64,000 bases of DNA from Brucella pseudogrignonensis (GTDB lineage Bacteria > Pseudomonadota > Alphaproteobacteria > Rhizobiales > Rhizobiaceae). Below, one piece after another: positions 38,103-50,612 of the stretch; positions within the stretch are counted from its first letter, which is position 1, and every line of letters begins with the position of its first letter. The DNA lies in contig NZ_NNRM01000016.1 of assembly GCF_002252525.1 (NCBI RefSeq), forward strand, positions 1 through 64,000, read 5' to 3'. A program made the position numbers and the translations under genes. The notes under the pieces are model-generated. The model saw nothing but the letters and a program-made list of their open reading frames with translations. It did not search any database and had not been told where the DNA came from.

Positions 38103-38470
38103 TGTTTCGTATCACCAAGGAATTCCATTTCTCCGCTTCTCATCAGCTGACAGAATTACCCGCCGATCATCAATGTGCGCGGCTGCACGGGCACAATTAC
38201 ATCGTTGAAGTTGAACTGTCTTCAGCCGATCTCAATGAGCATGGCTTCGTGCGTGATTATCACGAGCTGGCGCCACTCAAGCGCTATATCGATGATGAGC
38301 TCGATCACCGCCATCTCAATGATGTGCTCGGGCATAATTGCGTGACGGCAGAGTTTCTGGCGCGCCATCTTTATGAGTGGTGCCAGACACGCTGGCAGGA
38401 AGTCACAGCGGTAAGGGTCAGCGAAACGCCGAAGACATGGGCGGAGTATCGTCCCGAGAGCCGGTCATGA
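38102..38470 (+). CDS. queD: 6-carboxytetrahydropterin synthase QueD
   Basis: 122 aa, 6-pyruvoyltetrahydropterin synthase fold. Zinc histidines are in SASHQLTEL and LHGHNY, the catalytic Cys in HQCARLHGH. Makes CPH4 from dihydroneopterin triphosphate. Its ATG overlaps the queC stop by one base (TGATG), and its stop overlaps queE as ATGA. Confidence 0.95.
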   Translation: MFRITKEFHFSASHQLTELPADHQCARLHGHNYIVEVELSSADLNEHGFVRDYHELAPLKRYIDDELDHRHLNDVLGHNCVTAEFLARHLYEWCQTRWQEVTAVRVSETPKTWAEYRPESRS

Positions 38471-39198
38471 AAACAAGCTCCGAAATCCGCATCAGCGAGA
38501 TTTTCGGTCCTACCATTCAAGGCGAAGGTGTGTTGAGCGGTGAGCCGACTGTTTTCGTGCGCACGGGCGGCTGCGACTACCGCTGCGCATGGTGTGACAG
38601 TCTGCACGCTGTTGAAAGCCGCTTTCGCCATGACTGGAAACCGATGAGCGTTGATGCCATCTGGCATGAAGTGACGATACTTTCTGGAAAAAAGCCAATA
38701 ACAGTGTCACTTTCTGGCGGAAATCCAGCAATTCAGCCTTTGGGACCACTGATCGATCATGGTCACACGCAAGGTTATCGCTTTGCACTGGAAACACAGG
38801 GGTCGGTGGCAAAGGACTGGTTTTCCAGGCTCGATACGCTTGTTCTGAGTCCAAAACCGCCTTCAAGCGGCATGGATACGGACTGGAACGCGCTTGCTGC
38901 ATCCATCGATGCTGCGGGACCGGCACCAAAGACAGTGCTGAAATTCGTGGTCTTCGATGATGCGGATTATGCCTTTGCAAGGGCAGCGTCAGCACGTCAT
39001 CCGCATTTGGCCGTCTACCTCCAGCCCGGCAATCACACACCGCCACCGCCCGAAGATGACGATGCCCGCATCGACATGGACGGCATCATGAGCCGCATGG
39101 AATGGCTGATCGACAAGGTGATGGCAGATCGCTGGTTTGAGGCCCACGTTCTGCCCCAGCTTCATGTGCTGATCTGGGGCAATAAGCGTGGTGTCTGA
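38467..39198 (+). CDS. queE: 7-carboxy-7-deazaguanine synthase QueE (radical SAM)
   Basis: 243 aa from ATG 38467, coupled to queD; an earlier in-frame start at 38377 would lie within queD and is rejected. Converts CPH4 to CDG. The radical SAM cluster motif CDYRCAWC (CX3CX2C) is in [18 protein letters not shown] at about 30, preceded by the [13 protein letters not shown] element typical of QueE. Completes preQ0 synthesis with the two upstream genes. Confidence 0.95.
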   Translation: MKTSSEIRISEIFGPTIQGEGVLSGEPTVFVRTGGCDYRCAWCDSLHAVESRFRHDWKPMSVDAIWHEVTILSGKKPITVSLSGGNPAIQPLGPLIDHGHTQGYRFALETQGSVAKDWFSRLDTLVLSPKPPSSGMDTDWNALAASIDAAGPAPKTVLKFVVFDDADYAFARAASARHPHLAVYLQPGNHTPPPPEDDDARIDMDGIMSRMEWLIDKVMADRWFEAHVLPQLHVLIWGNKRGV

Positions 39199-39221
39199 AA
39201 CCATCCGCGACGCGCATTGTC

Positions 39222-39330
39222 GTCAGGCCGTGGCGAAAATGGTGATCTGTTGAGCATCGGAGCGGAGCTTACTTGAAGTAAGTGAGCACCGAAGCGCAAA
39301 CAGAACGCCATTTGCAGACCGGCATCACGG
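39222..39330. repeat. Bru-RS-like palindromic repeat, copy 2
   Basis: Second copy of the element at 20995, between queE and the cobalamin adenosyltransferase gene. Its centre is the palindrome TTACTTGAAGTAAGT. Confidence 0.7.
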
Positions 39331-39336
39331 CAATGC

Positions 39337-39921
39337 CTATCTATTTTGGCCCGGCACCCAAAGAACATCCCTTGCGCCGTTTTCATTGACGGCGCGGGCA
39401 GCGACGAACAGGAAATCGGAGAGGCGGTTGATATATTGCAGCGCTTCCTCTGAAACCACTTCGCCTTCAGTCTTTGCAAGCTGTACCATCAACCGTTCCG
39501 CACGACGCGATACGGTGCGTGCCAGATGCAGCGCCGCAGAAGCGGCCGAACCACCTGGCAGAATGAACGACCGCAGCGGCGGAATATCCGCGTTCAGATA
39601 GTCAATGTCGGATTCAAGCCGTGTAACCTGCGAGGCAACAATACGCAGTGGCTCATAGGAAAGCGGTTCACCGTCATCGGGCGTTGAAAGATCGGCACCA
39701 AGATCGAACAGATCATTCTGGATGCGCATGAGCATAACATCAATATGCACATAATCAGCAGCCTCCGTATGCAGTCGAACCAGACCAATACAAGCATTGG
39801 TTTCGTCGACCGTACCGTAAGCTTCCACACGCAAATCAGATTTCAGCCTGCGCGGACCCGAGGTCAGGCCAGTGGTTCCATCATCACCGGTACGAGTATA
39901 AATCTTGTTGAGCTTGACCAT
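39337..39921 (-). CDS. Cob(I)yrinic acid a,c-diamide adenosyltransferase (PduO type)
   Basis: 194 aa. ATP:cob(I)alamin adenosyltransferase that makes adenosylcobalamin. N-terminal ATP loop TRTGDDGTTGLTSGPR and the ATP/cobalamin contact segment ARTVSRRAERLMVQL at about 135 are PduO hallmarks. Two nt separate it from the upstream small membrane protein gene, so they are cotranscribed. Confidence 0.93.
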   Translation of the reverse strand: MVKLNKIYTRTGDDGTTGLTSGPRRLKSDLRVEAYGTVDETNACIGLVRLHTEAADYVHIDVMLMRIQNDLFDLGADLSTPDDGEPLSYEPLRIVASQVTRLESDIDYLNADIPPLRSFILPGGSAASAALHLARTVSRRAERLMVQLAKTEGEVVSEEALQYINRLSDFLFVAARAVNENGARDVLWVPGQNR

Positions 39922-39923
39922 GG

Positions 39924-40127
39924 TTACTGTCCACTCGTCTGACGTGCGAAATAAATGGCAGCCACGATCAAAACCACAGCGATAAACTGCAGAAAGACAC
40001 GCAGCTGCATCATCTTGTTGGAGAAGTTGCCATCACCACCGCGCATCATATTGCGCAGGCCGATAATCAGCACAATCGCCACGGCGAACATGGCCACCAT
40101 GGCCGCAGCTTTGAACAGAAAGTCCAT
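39924..40127 (-). CDS. Twin transmembrane protein, HIG1-like
   Basis: 67 aa with two helices (about 5-25 and 43-62) joined by a loop containing NMMRGGDGNFSNKMM. This is the layout of HIG1/twin-transmembrane proteins, linked to cytochrome oxidase assembly or modulation in related organisms. Lies directly upstream of the cobalamin adenosyltransferase gene, a pairing common in Rhizobiales; functional meaning unknown. Confidence 0.82.
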   Translation of the reverse strand: MDFLFKAAAMVAMFAVAIVLIIGLRNMMRGGDGNFSNKMMQLRVFLQFIAVVLIVAAIYFARQTSGQ

Positions 40128-40163
40128 TTAGTTCTCTCCCATAATCCGCCGTACTTTTTTAAT

Positions 40164-41006
40164 TCAAGACTGGTCGGACAGCATTCGGTAAAGCCAGCGT
40201 GACGGCATTAGGCGTCGTGCAAGAATACCCAGTTTAGCCGGTCGCGTAACCGCATAATGCGGACGCGGCTTAGGCGCCTCCAATGCATGCACAAGTACCG
40301 CGTAAACCGCTTCGGGGCCAAGCTTGTTTTTTGATTTTGTACCACCGCTTTCAAGCTTTGCCATCTGTCGCTGATATAACTCGCGATGAACGGAATGCTC
40401 GAGATCGATATTGGCGCGCGCATGCATGGCCGCATTATAGGTGAACTGCGAGGCAATCGGTCCCGGCTCTATCATGGACACCTCAATGCCGGAGCCTTCC
40501 AGCTCCATGCGTTGAGCCATCATCAGCCCTTCCAGCGCGAATTTCGAGGCAACATATGCACCGCGCCATTTCATCGGCACAAGCCCGAGGATTGATGAAC
40601 AATGCACAATCCGACCCTGCCCCTGCGCACGCATTACCGGAATGATGCGGCGTGTCAGATCATGCCAGCCGAAGAAGTTGGCCTCGAACTGCGCACGCAG
40701 TGCTTCAACGGGAAGATCCTCAATGGCGCCGGGCTGTGCGTAGGCGCCATTGTTGAACAGCGCGTCCAGCCTGCCATCCGTTGCACGCAAGACTTCGTCG
40801 ACCAGCGCTTCGATCGACTGCGGTTCGGTATAATCGAGATAAAAAGCCTCAATGCCTTTGGCTTTCAGTGCTGCGATATCCTGATCTTTCCGCGCGGTGG
40901 CAAACACACGCCAGCCAGCCTGATGCAAGGCGCTCGCGCAATAGGCCCCGATGCCGGAAGAACACCCCGTTATCAGGATGCTGCGCTTTGCATTTTGTGA
41001 GACCAT
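40164..41006 (-). CDS. Short-chain dehydrogenase/reductase
   Basis: 280 aa from ATG 41006. Classical SDR: cofactor motif TGCSSGIGAYCAS at about 12, catalytic Ser in IVHCSSILGL and YVASKFALEG giving Tyr and Lys. The upstream extension to 41141 is intergenic. Substrate unknown; sequences of this type are often annotated as SDR family oxidoreductase. Divergent from the YihY gene. Confidence 0.88.
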   Translation of the reverse strand: MVSQNAKRSILITGCSSGIGAYCASALHQAGWRVFATARKDQDIAALKAKGIEAFYLDYTEPQSIEALVDEVLRATDGRLDALFNNGAYAQPGAIEDLPVEALRAQFEANFFGWHDLTRRIIPVMRAQGQGRIVHCSSILGLVPMKWRGAYVASKFALEGLMMAQRMELEGSGIEVSMIEPGPIASQFTYNAAMHARANIDLEHSVHRELYQRQMAKLESGGTKSKNKLGPEAVYAVLVHALEAPKPRPHYAVTRPAKLGILARRLMPSRWLYRMLSDQS

Positions 41007-41149
41007 GGCTTGTTTCCTAAGGCAGGATTTTGGCCAGAGTGCTTGATTCGCAAAAGGTTTAAAACAGCCCACCCCTTGCATTTCCGAATTCGATACTAGA
41101 TTTAAGGCCTTGAATTCAAATAACTGAACTGAGAGGGACAAATCTGCGG

Positions 41150-42013
41150 ATGCGAAAAGTAAGGCGTTTTCTCCGTCAGATCACCTTCGATGTTTATGGG
41201 CATTTCAGTAGCGACGATGGCTGGGCATTTGCCTCGCACATTGCTCTGTCCGGGCTGATGGCGCTGTTCCCGTTTCTGATCTTTGCAACGTCACTCGCCA
41301 GCTTTCTCGGCACCAAGGAATTCGCCAATAATGCGGTGCATGTCATTTTCGATATGTGGCCGTCGAATATTGCAGGCCCGATCGCCAATGAAGTGATGAA
41401 CGTTCTGACGGTTCAGCGTAGTGGACTCCTGACCTTGAGTGTGATCGCTGCCGCCTATTTTGCCTCCAATGGTGTGGAAGCACTGCGCATGTCGCTCAAC
41501 CGCGCCTATCGTGTGACCGACCAGCGTTCGATCATTTTCTGCCGTCTGCAAAGCTTGGGCTTCGTGCTTATTGGCACAATCAGCCTGATGGCAATCAGCT
41601 TTCTGCTGGTTCTTGCACCGCTTGCCGTGCGTTTGGCTGAGCAATGGTTTCCAGACATCGCACCATTTACAGGCACAATCGCCATCTGGCGCTATACGAT
41701 TGCAGTGATCGTTCTGGTGCTTGCGCTTTTCATCGTGCATATCTGGCTGCCTGCAGGAAAACGGCGCTTGAGCGACATTCTCCCCGGCATCGGCATCACG
41801 CTGGTTGCTTGGCTGGCCGCTGCAACAGCCTTTGCAAAATATCTCGAAACTTTTGCAAATTACGTCACCACCTATGCAGGCCTTGCTTCGATCATGGTGG
41901 CAATCGTATTTCTCTATATGCTTTCGGCAATCTTCATCATCGGAGCGGAAATCAACGCGGCGATCATGAACTTCCGCAAGCGCGAGCAGCAGCCCGAACT
42001 CAATATAGAATAG
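41150..42013 (+). CDS. YihY/BrkB-family inner membrane protein
   Basis: 287 aa with about six transmembrane helices and the family features FSSDDGWAFASHIALSGLMALFPF at the N-terminus and YMLSAIFIIGAEINAA near the end. Earlier annotation as ribonuclease BN has been withdrawn in the literature; true function is unknown, and Bordetella BrkB is linked to serum resistance. Abuts the convergent EamA gene with no gap. Confidence 0.88.
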   Translation: MRKVRRFLRQITFDVYGHFSSDDGWAFASHIALSGLMALFPFLIFATSLASFLGTKEFANNAVHVIFDMWPSNIAGPIANEVMNVLTVQRSGLLTLSVIAAAYFASNGVEALRMSLNRAYRVTDQRSIIFCRLQSLGFVLIGTISLMAISFLLVLAPLAVRLAEQWFPDIAPFTGTIAIWRYTIAVIVLVLALFIVHIWLPAGKRRLSDILPGIGITLVAWLAAATAFAKYLETFANYVTTYAGLASIMVAIVFLYMLSAIFIIGAEINAAIMNFRKREQQPELNIE

Positions 42014-42871
42014 CTATTTGCGGAGGGTTGTGAGTGCGACACCGAGCGTTGTCACCACCATGCCCGCGATCTGAATCGGGCCAAGCGTTTCACCGAAAAT
42101 CAGATAGGCCATGATCGCAGCTGTCCCGGGCACCAGATAGAAAAGCGATGCAACTTTCGACATCGCTCCTTCGCGGATCATCACCAGCAGTGCCAGAATA
42201 GCACCGATGGAAATCGCCAGTGTCAGCCAGACCACCGCAAAGATGAGCTGAGGCGACCAGATCATAACGCGGGTTTCAAAAGTGAAAGCACAGATAGCGG
42301 TAAGCGCGGCTGCTGCGATATATTGCACCGCCGTCCCGGTTTTAAGATCCGCTGCTGTACCAAAACGCTTCTGCCACACCGTACCCGTGCTGATCGCAAG
42401 AACCGCCACAAGTGCTGCTGCCAGGCTTTGCGGATCGACACCGCTATGGCCTGAAAATTTCGGCCACACCACCATAGCAACACCAAGAAAGCCGATAAGC
42501 AGCCCCAGCCATTGCCGGCCGCTGGCCCGCTCGCCTAAAAGAAGCGCTGCAATTAGAGTGGTCAACATTGGCTGAAGACCAGCGACAAGCCCCGACATGC
42601 CTGCTGGTAGGCCATGATGCACGGCCCAGAAAAGTGCAGAGAGATAAACACCATGGATCAGGCAGCCTGCGATGGCTGCATGCATCAGCACTTTGCCCCT
42701 CGGCCAGACACTATGGCTGGCCAAAGCCCAAATGATCATAATGAGAGCTGCAATGGAGAACCGCACCGCCATAAAGCTGAATGGTTCTGCATAGGGCATA
42801 GAAAGCCCAGCCCCGATGAAGCCGGTGGCCCAGAGCAGAACAAACATGAGGGGGAAAAAGCGGGTAGCCAT
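42014..42871 (-). CDS. DMT superfamily (EamA) transporter
   Basis: 285 aa, ten predicted helices, two EamA repeats (about 5-135 and 150-283). Probable metabolite exporter, substrate unknown. Stands alone on the minus strand and diverges from the YaiI gene. Confidence 0.85.
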   Translation of the reverse strand: MATRFFPLMFVLLWATGFIGAGLSMPYAEPFSFMAVRFSIAALIMIIWALASHSVWPRGKVLMHAAIAGCLIHGVYLSALFWAVHHGLPAGMSGLVAGLQPMLTTLIAALLLGERASGRQWLGLLIGFLGVAMVVWPKFSGHSGVDPQSLAAALVAVLAISTGTVWQKRFGTAADLKTGTAVQYIAAAALTAICAFTFETRVMIWSPQLIFAVVWLTLAISIGAILALLVMIREGAMSKVASLFYLVPGTAAIMAYLIFGETLGPIQIAGMVVTTLGVALTTLRK

Positions 42872-42989
42872 GATCAGAAACTCTTTTCTTTGGCGCCTGC
42901 TCTAATCCGGTTCTGAGAATTGCGCTATCGCATAAATCTGATTGCTGCGATCAATTTGCCAAATGCCTCGCTTCTGCCTATGAAACGGC

Positions 42990-43475
42990 ATGGACATTCA
43001 GAACGACACAATCCGCATTTTTGTTGATGCCGACGCTTGCCCGGTAAAGGCGGAAGTCTACCGCGTTGCTGAACGTCACGGCTTGGCCGTTGTGCTCGTG
43101 GCCAACAGCTATATTGCCATCCCACGCGATGCAGAACGCGTCGAACGTGTCATTGTGTCCGACAAGCTTGATGCGGCTGACGATTGGATCGCTGAAAATT
43201 CCCGCCCCGGCATTGTCGTCATCACCGCGGATATCCCGCTGGCAAGCCGCTCGATTGAAATGGGCGCATCGGTCATCGCACCCAATGGCAAAGTTCACAC
43301 GCCGAGCACGATCGGGAACACACTCGCGACACGCAATCTGATGGATTCGCTGCGTTCGGCAGGCGAAACAACGCGAGGACCAGCGCCATTTTCGCCAAAA
43401 GACCGCTCAGCATTTCTGTCCGCCCTTGAACTGGCGATCGTCCAGTTGAAACGCTCCGGCTTTAAATCAGCTTGA
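42990..43475 (+). CDS. YaiI/YqxD family protein (DUF188)
   Basis: 161 aa. N-terminal [20 protein letters not shown] is the DUF188 signature, and [22 protein letters not shown] and AHRTRG-like segments follow; the fold is PIN-like, suggesting a nuclease, but activity is not established. Overlaps the convergent LysE gene by 9 nt at the 3' end. Confidence 0.88.
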   Translation: MDIQNDTIRIFVDADACPVKAEVYRVAERHGLAVVLVANSYIAIPRDAERVERVIVSDKLDAADDWIAENSRPGIVVITADIPLASRSIEMGASVIAPNGKVHTPSTIGNTLATRNLMDSLRSAGETTRGPAPFSPKDRSAFLSALELAIVQLKRSGFKSA

Positions 43476-44087
43476 TCGGATCGAGGCTGTCGCAATACCA
43501 GCACCGATCAACATCGTTCCGCCTGCCCGATTGAAGATGCGAAGGGCGCGCTCATTGGCAAAGAAGCGACGGGCGCGCGTGGCAATCAGCGCATAAGCAA
43601 AGGCATTGAGAAATGCCAGCACAAGGAACGTGGTTTCAAAGACCAGCATCTGCGTCATGAAATCACGATGCGGGCTCAAGAACTGCGGCAGGAAAGCGAC
43701 GAAAAACGTAATGCTTTTGGGGTTTAGCGCTGTCACCAGCCAAGCATGAAGCAGCATCCGCACTGGCTTAACCTCATCGTGCCGCGCCTTGGCGTCCATT
43801 GTGCCACCGGCACGAAACAACTTGATACCCAACCAGATGAGATAGGCAGCACCAACCCACTTAACCGCAGTGAATACCGTCGCTGACGCGGCGAGAAGCG
43901 CACCGACACCCAGCATGGAAAGCGTCATGGCGGTAAAATCACCAAGTGCCACGCCAATTGCCATGGGGAGAGCAGCTTTCCAGCCCTGCCCGAGCGCATA
44001 GGATACCACCAGCAAAACCGTTGGTCCCGGAATAATCAGAAGCACAATGGATGCGGCAGAAAATGCCAGCCAGACTTCAATGCTCAT
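43467..44087 (-). CDS. LysE family amino-acid exporter
   Basis: 206 aa with about six helices. N-terminal [22 protein letters not shown] and [10 protein letters not shown] are the LysE/RhtB signature. Start ATG 44087 has GAGGAAG upstream; a TTG two codons earlier is less likely. Exported substrate cannot be told from the sequence. Confidence 0.88.
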   Translation of the reverse strand: MSIEVWLAFSAASIVLLIIPGPTVLLVVSYALGQGWKAALPMAIGVALGDFTAMTLSMLGVGALLAASATVFTAVKWVGAAYLIWLGIKLFRAGGTMDAKARHDEVKPVRMLLHAWLVTALNPKSITFFVAFLPQFLSPHRDFMTQMLVFETTFLVLAFLNAFAYALIATRARRFFANERALRIFNRAGGTMLIGAGIATASIRSS

Positions 44088-44140
44088 GGGCAACTTCCTC
44101 TCTCAAGAAGAGGAAGCCACCGAACGGTATAATTGTCTAT

Positions 44141-46272
<2,132 letters not shown>

Positions 46273-46372
46273 GCTGAGCATGTTAGTGAGATCGCTCTTG
46301 AAGGAGTGATTTCACTTTCAGATATTTTGGGTTAGACCTGACCCATAGGACAAATTCCGGGAACCAAAGCTG

Positions 46373-46555
46373 ATGACAGGCCGCTCCGCCATTTCTTCCG
46401 TTCTTCTGATCGCCGCTCTTGCAGCCACTCTTGCCGCTTGCGGACGAAAAGGCCCGCTTGAGCCACCGCCAGCACAGCTCATCACCAATGAACAGGGTCG
46501 CACGGTCGAGAAACCGAAGGAAGACAAGCCCTTCATCCTCGACAAGATTCTGTAA
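46373..46555 (+). CDS. lptM: LptM (YifL-like) lipoprotein
   Basis: 60 aa. Signal peptide ends in lipobox LAAC (Cys22), directly followed by GRKGPLEPP, the LptM/YifL signature. In E. coli the homologue assists LptD folding in the LPS translocon. Placed between argH and lysA, a position widely conserved in proteobacteria. Confidence 0.9.
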   Translation: MTGRSAISSVLLIAALAATLAACGRKGPLEPPPAQLITNEQGRTVEKPKEDKPFILDKIL

Positions 46556-46582
46556 TAGCTTATCAAGCAGGGACTGTTTCCC

Positions 46583-47848
46583 GTGAATCATTTTGAATAT
46601 CGCGACGGCGTTCTCCACGCCGAAAATGTAAGCCTGCCCGAAATCGCAAAAGAAGTCGGCACACCTTTTTACGTCTATTCGCGCGCCACGATCGAGCGTC
46701 ATTTCCGCGTCTTCAGCGAAGCCTTTGCGGATCTGGAAACGCTGGTAACTTACGCGTTGAAGGCGAATTCGAACCTGGCTGTTCTCAAGACTCTCGCCAA
46801 GCTCGGCGCAGGCGCTGACACGGTTTCGGAAGGCGAAATCCGCCGTGCCTTAGCTGCCGGTATTCCGGCCAACAAGATCGTGTTTTCCGGCGTTGGCAAA
46901 ACCCCGCATGAAATGGATTTTGCGCTGGAAGCAGGCATCTACTGCTTTAACGTCGAATCCGAACCGGAGCTGGAAATTCTTTCCGCCCGCGCAGTCAAGG
47001 CGGGCAAGGTTGCATCTGTATCCTTGCGCATCAATCCGGATGTCGATGCCAAGACCCATGCCAAGATTTCGACCGGTAAGTCCGAAAACAAGTTCGGCAT
47101 TCCACGCGTAAAAGCCCGGCAGGCCTATGCGCGCGCTGCAAGCCTGCCCGGTATCGATGTTGTCGGCATTGATATGCATATCGGTAGCCAGATCATTGAT
47201 CTTGAGCCTTTCGACAATGCGTTTGCACTGATGGCGCAGCTGGTTGAGGAATTGCGGACTGACGGCCACAATATCCGCCACGTCGATGTTGGCGGAGGCT
47301 TAGGCATTCCTTATCGTACCGATAACAACCCACCGCCGCTGCCGGTTGCTTATGCGGAAATTGTCGCAAAGCATATCAAGCCGCTTGGCCTCAAAACCGT
47401 GTTTGAGCCGGGTCGGCTGATCGTCGGCAATGCCGGTCTTCTAGTAACGGAAGTTATTTTCGTAAAGGAAGGCGACGCCAAGAACTTCATCATCGTTGAT
47501 GCGGCGATGAACGATCTCATCCGTCCGACCCTTTACGAAGCTTTCCACGACATCAAGCCAGTTTTGGAAACCAAAGATAATGCCCCACGCATTCGCGCCG
47601 ATTTTGTCGGCCCTGTTTGTGAAACCGGCGACTATCTAGGCCTTGACCGTGAAGTGGCAAAGCCTGCTCCGGGAGATCTGATCGCTGTCTGTACGACGGG
47701 CGCCTATGGCGCAGTTCTGTCGAGCACCTACAACAGCCGTCTCTTGATCCCAGAAGTGCTGGTGGATGGTGATCGCTACCACGTCATTCGTCCACGCCGG
47801 ACCTATGAAGAGCTTCTGGCACTCGATTCTGTACCGGACTGGCTATAA
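46583..47848 (+). CDS. lysA: Diaminopimelate decarboxylase
   Basis: PLP-dependent decarboxylation of meso-diaminopimelate to lysine. 421 aa from GTG 46583, 27 nt after lptM. PLP lysine in TYALKANSNLAVLKTL at about 58, HIGSQI at about 195, GGGLGIPY and the active-site CETGDYLG at about 350. Probably cotranscribed with lptM. Confidence 0.97.
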   Translation: MNHFEYRDGVLHAENVSLPEIAKEVGTPFYVYSRATIERHFRVFSEAFADLETLVTYALKANSNLAVLKTLAKLGAGADTVSEGEIRRALAAGIPANKIVFSGVGKTPHEMDFALEAGIYCFNVESEPELEILSARAVKAGKVASVSLRINPDVDAKTHAKISTGKSENKFGIPRVKARQAYARAASLPGIDVVGIDMHIGSQIIDLEPFDNAFALMAQLVEELRTDGHNIRHVDVGGGLGIPYRTDNNPPPLPVAYAEIVAKHIKPLGLKTVFEPGRLIVGNAGLLVTEVIFVKEGDAKNFIIVDAAMNDLIRPTLYEAFHDIKPVLETKDNAPRIRADFVGPVCETGDYLGLDREVAKPAPGDLIAVCTTGAYGAVLSSTYNSRLLIPEVLVDGDRYHVIRPRRTYEELLALDSVPDWL

Positions 47849-47931
47849 ATTAGAGGCCCAGCCTCGCCTTTGCCATGATGCGTGTTATTCTATGAAACAA
47901 CCATAGGCGTTACACGCATCAGAAAGACCCG

Positions 47932-50586
47932 ATGACACAACAGAGAAAAGACAGCAAAGACTTGCCAAACCGCAAGCGCGATGCGTTTTTCCGCCTGTTT
48001 TCCGGCGAAGGTGCAGCCCTGCGCCGCCTTCACCTGCAAAGCTTTCTGACGATTGGTTTTGAGCGACTCTGGCCTCTCGTGCTGCCTCTGATTCTATTGA
48101 TTGCGCTTTTTGCAAGCTTAAGCTGGCTTGGGCTTTTTGCGCTGATGCCGCGCTGGCTGCATTTAGGTGTGCTTGGTCTTTTTGCTTTGGCGGCACTTGT
48201 CGCGCTTTATCTGCCGTTCCGTTTCCGCCTGCCTGATGAAGATGCCATCACCGCACGCATTGAAGATGTAAACGGCCTGATCCATGAACCCTTGGCCGTG
48301 CAAACCGGACAAATGGCGACTGGCAGTAATGATCCTTTTGCAGTCGCTCTCTGGCAGGAACACAAGCGCCGCATGGCCGAGCGCCTGAAAAACCTGCAGT
48401 CAGGCGTACCGCGTCCACACATTCCTGAACGTGACCCTTTTGCACTGCGTGCAATCGTGGCTCTGCTGTTCGTGACCGCCTCCGCCTATAGCCTTAGCCC
48501 GAACAGCGGGCGCATCGCCGATGCTTTTCATATTCGCGCCGGTGGTGCCACCGCTGTTGCCCGCGTCGATGCCTGGGTAACGCCACCACAATATACGGGC
48601 CGCGCGCCGGTATTCCTCAGCACCAATGCTGATGAAGGCAATGTCGAAAAGCCTATAACCGTACCGCAGGGCAGCATCGTCAATATTCGCGTAATCGGCG
48701 GCGGTTCTGAAAGATTGACAGCAACCGATGCGACCGGACATCGTCGTGAAGTACAGCCTATCGCGCCCAAAGAAGGCGAAGATGCAACGGCTGAACAGCA
48801 GACCAATGTCGATGGCAGCCGCAACTTCCGCTACGATCTTCAACAGGACGAAACCCTGAACCTTTCAGGCAATGATCTCAGCTGGACATTTGCTGTCACA
48901 CCAGACAATGCGCCGACAATCCGCTTCACCAAAGAGCCGGGCCGCGCCCTCAATGGCACTTTGCAGCTTAGCTATGAGATCAGCGACGATTACGGTGCCA
49001 CCAAGGCCTATGGTGAAGTCGTACCGCTTGATATTGATCATGAGGAAGAGGAAACCGCTCCTCTTTATGATGCGCCTGAATTACCGCTTGCCCTTCCCCG
49101 CCGTGGATCGAAAGAGGCAACGACGTCGAAAGATCTGACCCAGCATCCTTGGGCCGGTCAGAAAGTGGCGCTGACACTTGTTGCAACAGACGCAGCAGGT
49201 AAGTTCGGACGCAGCGAAACAAAGATCATCACTCTGCCCGAACGCCCGTTCTCCAATCCACTGGCCAAGGCTGTTGCCGAGCAGCGCCGTATTCTGGCGC
49301 TTGATGCCACGCAACGCGACCATGTGCGCGACATGCTTTCTGCATTGATGTTGCGGCCAGAGGAAACGATTAAGAACAACGCCCACTATCTGGGCCTTGT
49401 GACGATCCGTACGCGGCTCAAACTCGCGACCAGCGACGACTCCTTGCGAGATACTGCCGATTATATGTGGCAGGTGGCGCTCGGTATTGAAGACGGCAAT
49501 CTGTCTGCAGCAGAACGGCGTTTGCGTCAGGCGCAGGAAGCCCTGCGTAACGCCTTGCAGAATGGTGCTTCTCAGGAAGAAATCGAAAAGCTGACAGCGG
49601 AATTGCGCGAAGCGATGCAGCAGTTCCTGCGTGAATTTGCCCAGCGTCAGCAGCAGAACCCGAATGCCCGTAATCAGCCGATGGACCCGAATGCACGCAT
49701 GCTGACCGACAAGGATTTGCAGCGCATGATGGATCAGATTGAAAATCTGGCCCGTCAGGGTTCGCGTGATCAGGCCGAACAGCTTCTGTCGCAGCTACAA
49801 GACCTGATGAACAATCTGCAGATGGGGCAACAGGCGCAGCCCGGCCAGCAGGGACAAGGTCAGGGCCAGGCCAACCAAATGCAGCAGCAGATGAACAAGC
49901 TGGGCGATCTGATGCGCCGCCAGCAACAGATGATGAACGAGACCTTCAAACTCGATCAGCAGATGCAGCAACAGCAATATGGCAGCGGCGAAGGCGAATA
50001 TGGAGACGACCAGCTTCCAGGCGATAACGGCCCTATGGGACAGGGCGAATCGCAACAGGGGCAAGGTCAGGGTGGCCAGTCCGGCGATACGCCTTCAGAT
50101 CTGGCGGAGGCCATGCGCAAGCTGCAACAGCAGCAGCAGGCGCTTCAAGACGAACTGAAGAAGTTCAATGAAGACCTCAAGGGCATGGGCATTGATCCCA
50201 ATCAGGATTTCTCCGACGCCGGAAAATCAATGGGCAATGCAGCCGATGCGCTTGGTCGCAATGAAGGCTCGGAAGCAGGCGATCAGCAAGGCAGTGCTTT
50301 GGAAGCACTTCGCCGCGGTGGCCGCGATATGATGCAGAAGATGCAGCAGGCAATGGGACAGGATGGTCAGGGGCAGAGTGGACGAAATGGTCAAAATGGC
50401 CGTGATCCGCTCGGTCGCCAGCAAGGCAACAACGGTCCGTCTGATGGCGATGGTGTCAAGATACCGGGAGAGATCGATATTCAGCGCGCCCGCGAGATTC
50501 TCGATGAAATCCGCCGTAAGCTTGGCGATGCGCTGACCCCGCAGATGGAGAAGGAATATCTCCAGCGGCTGTTGCAGTTCGATTGA
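47932..50586 (+). CDS. TIGR02302 family protein (DUF4175)
   Basis: 884 aa. Two to three transmembrane helices (about 45-90 and 160-180), a long periplasmic region (about 190-500) and a Gln/Gly/Met-rich, probably disordered C-terminal half (about 600-850) with coiled-coil patches such as QQQMMNETFKLDQQMQQQ. Family known only as an alphaproteobacterial membrane protein, function unknown; regular position downstream of lysA. Ends 26 nt from the convergent hpt. Confidence 0.85.
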   Translation: MTQQRKDSKDLPNRKRDAFFRLFSGEGAALRRLHLQSFLTIGFERLWPLVLPLILLIALFASLSWLGLFALMPRWLHLGVLGLFALAALVALYLPFRFRLPDEDAITARIEDVNGLIHEPLAVQTGQMATGSNDPFAVALWQEHKRRMAERLKNLQSGVPRPHIPERDPFALRAIVALLFVTASAYSLSPNSGRIADAFHIRAGGATAVARVDAWVTPPQYTGRAPVFLSTNADEGNVEKPITVPQGSIVNIRVIGGGSERLTATDATGHRREVQPIAPKEGEDATAEQQTNVDGSRNFRYDLQQDETLNLSGNDLSWTFAVTPDNAPTIRFTKEPGRALNGTLQLSYEISDDYGATKAYGEVVPLDIDHEEEETAPLYDAPELPLALPRRGSKEATTSKDLTQHPWAGQKVALTLVATDAAGKFGRSETKIITLPERPFSNPLAKAVAEQRRILALDATQRDHVRDMLSALMLRPEETIKNNAHYLGLVTIRTRLKLATSDDSLRDTADYMWQVALGIEDGNLSAAERRLRQAQEALRNALQNGASQEEIEKLTAELREAMQQFLREFAQRQQQNPNARNQPMDPNARMLTDKDLQRMMDQIENLARQGSRDQAEQLLSQLQDLMNNLQMGQQAQPGQQGQGQGQANQMQQQMNKLGDLMRRQQQMMNETFKLDQQMQQQQYGSGEGEYGDDQLPGDNGPMGQGESQQGQGQGGQSGDTPSDLAEAMRKLQQQQQALQDELKKFNEDLKGMGIDPNQDFSDAGKSMGNAADALGRNEGSEAGDQQGSALEALRRGGRDMMQKMQQAMGQDGQGQSGRNGQNGRDPLGRQQGNNGPSDGDGVKIPGEIDIQRAREILDEIRRKLGDALTPQMEKEYLQRLLQFD

Positions 50587-50612
50587 TACAAACAGCCGCT
50601 AAAAACCAGTTT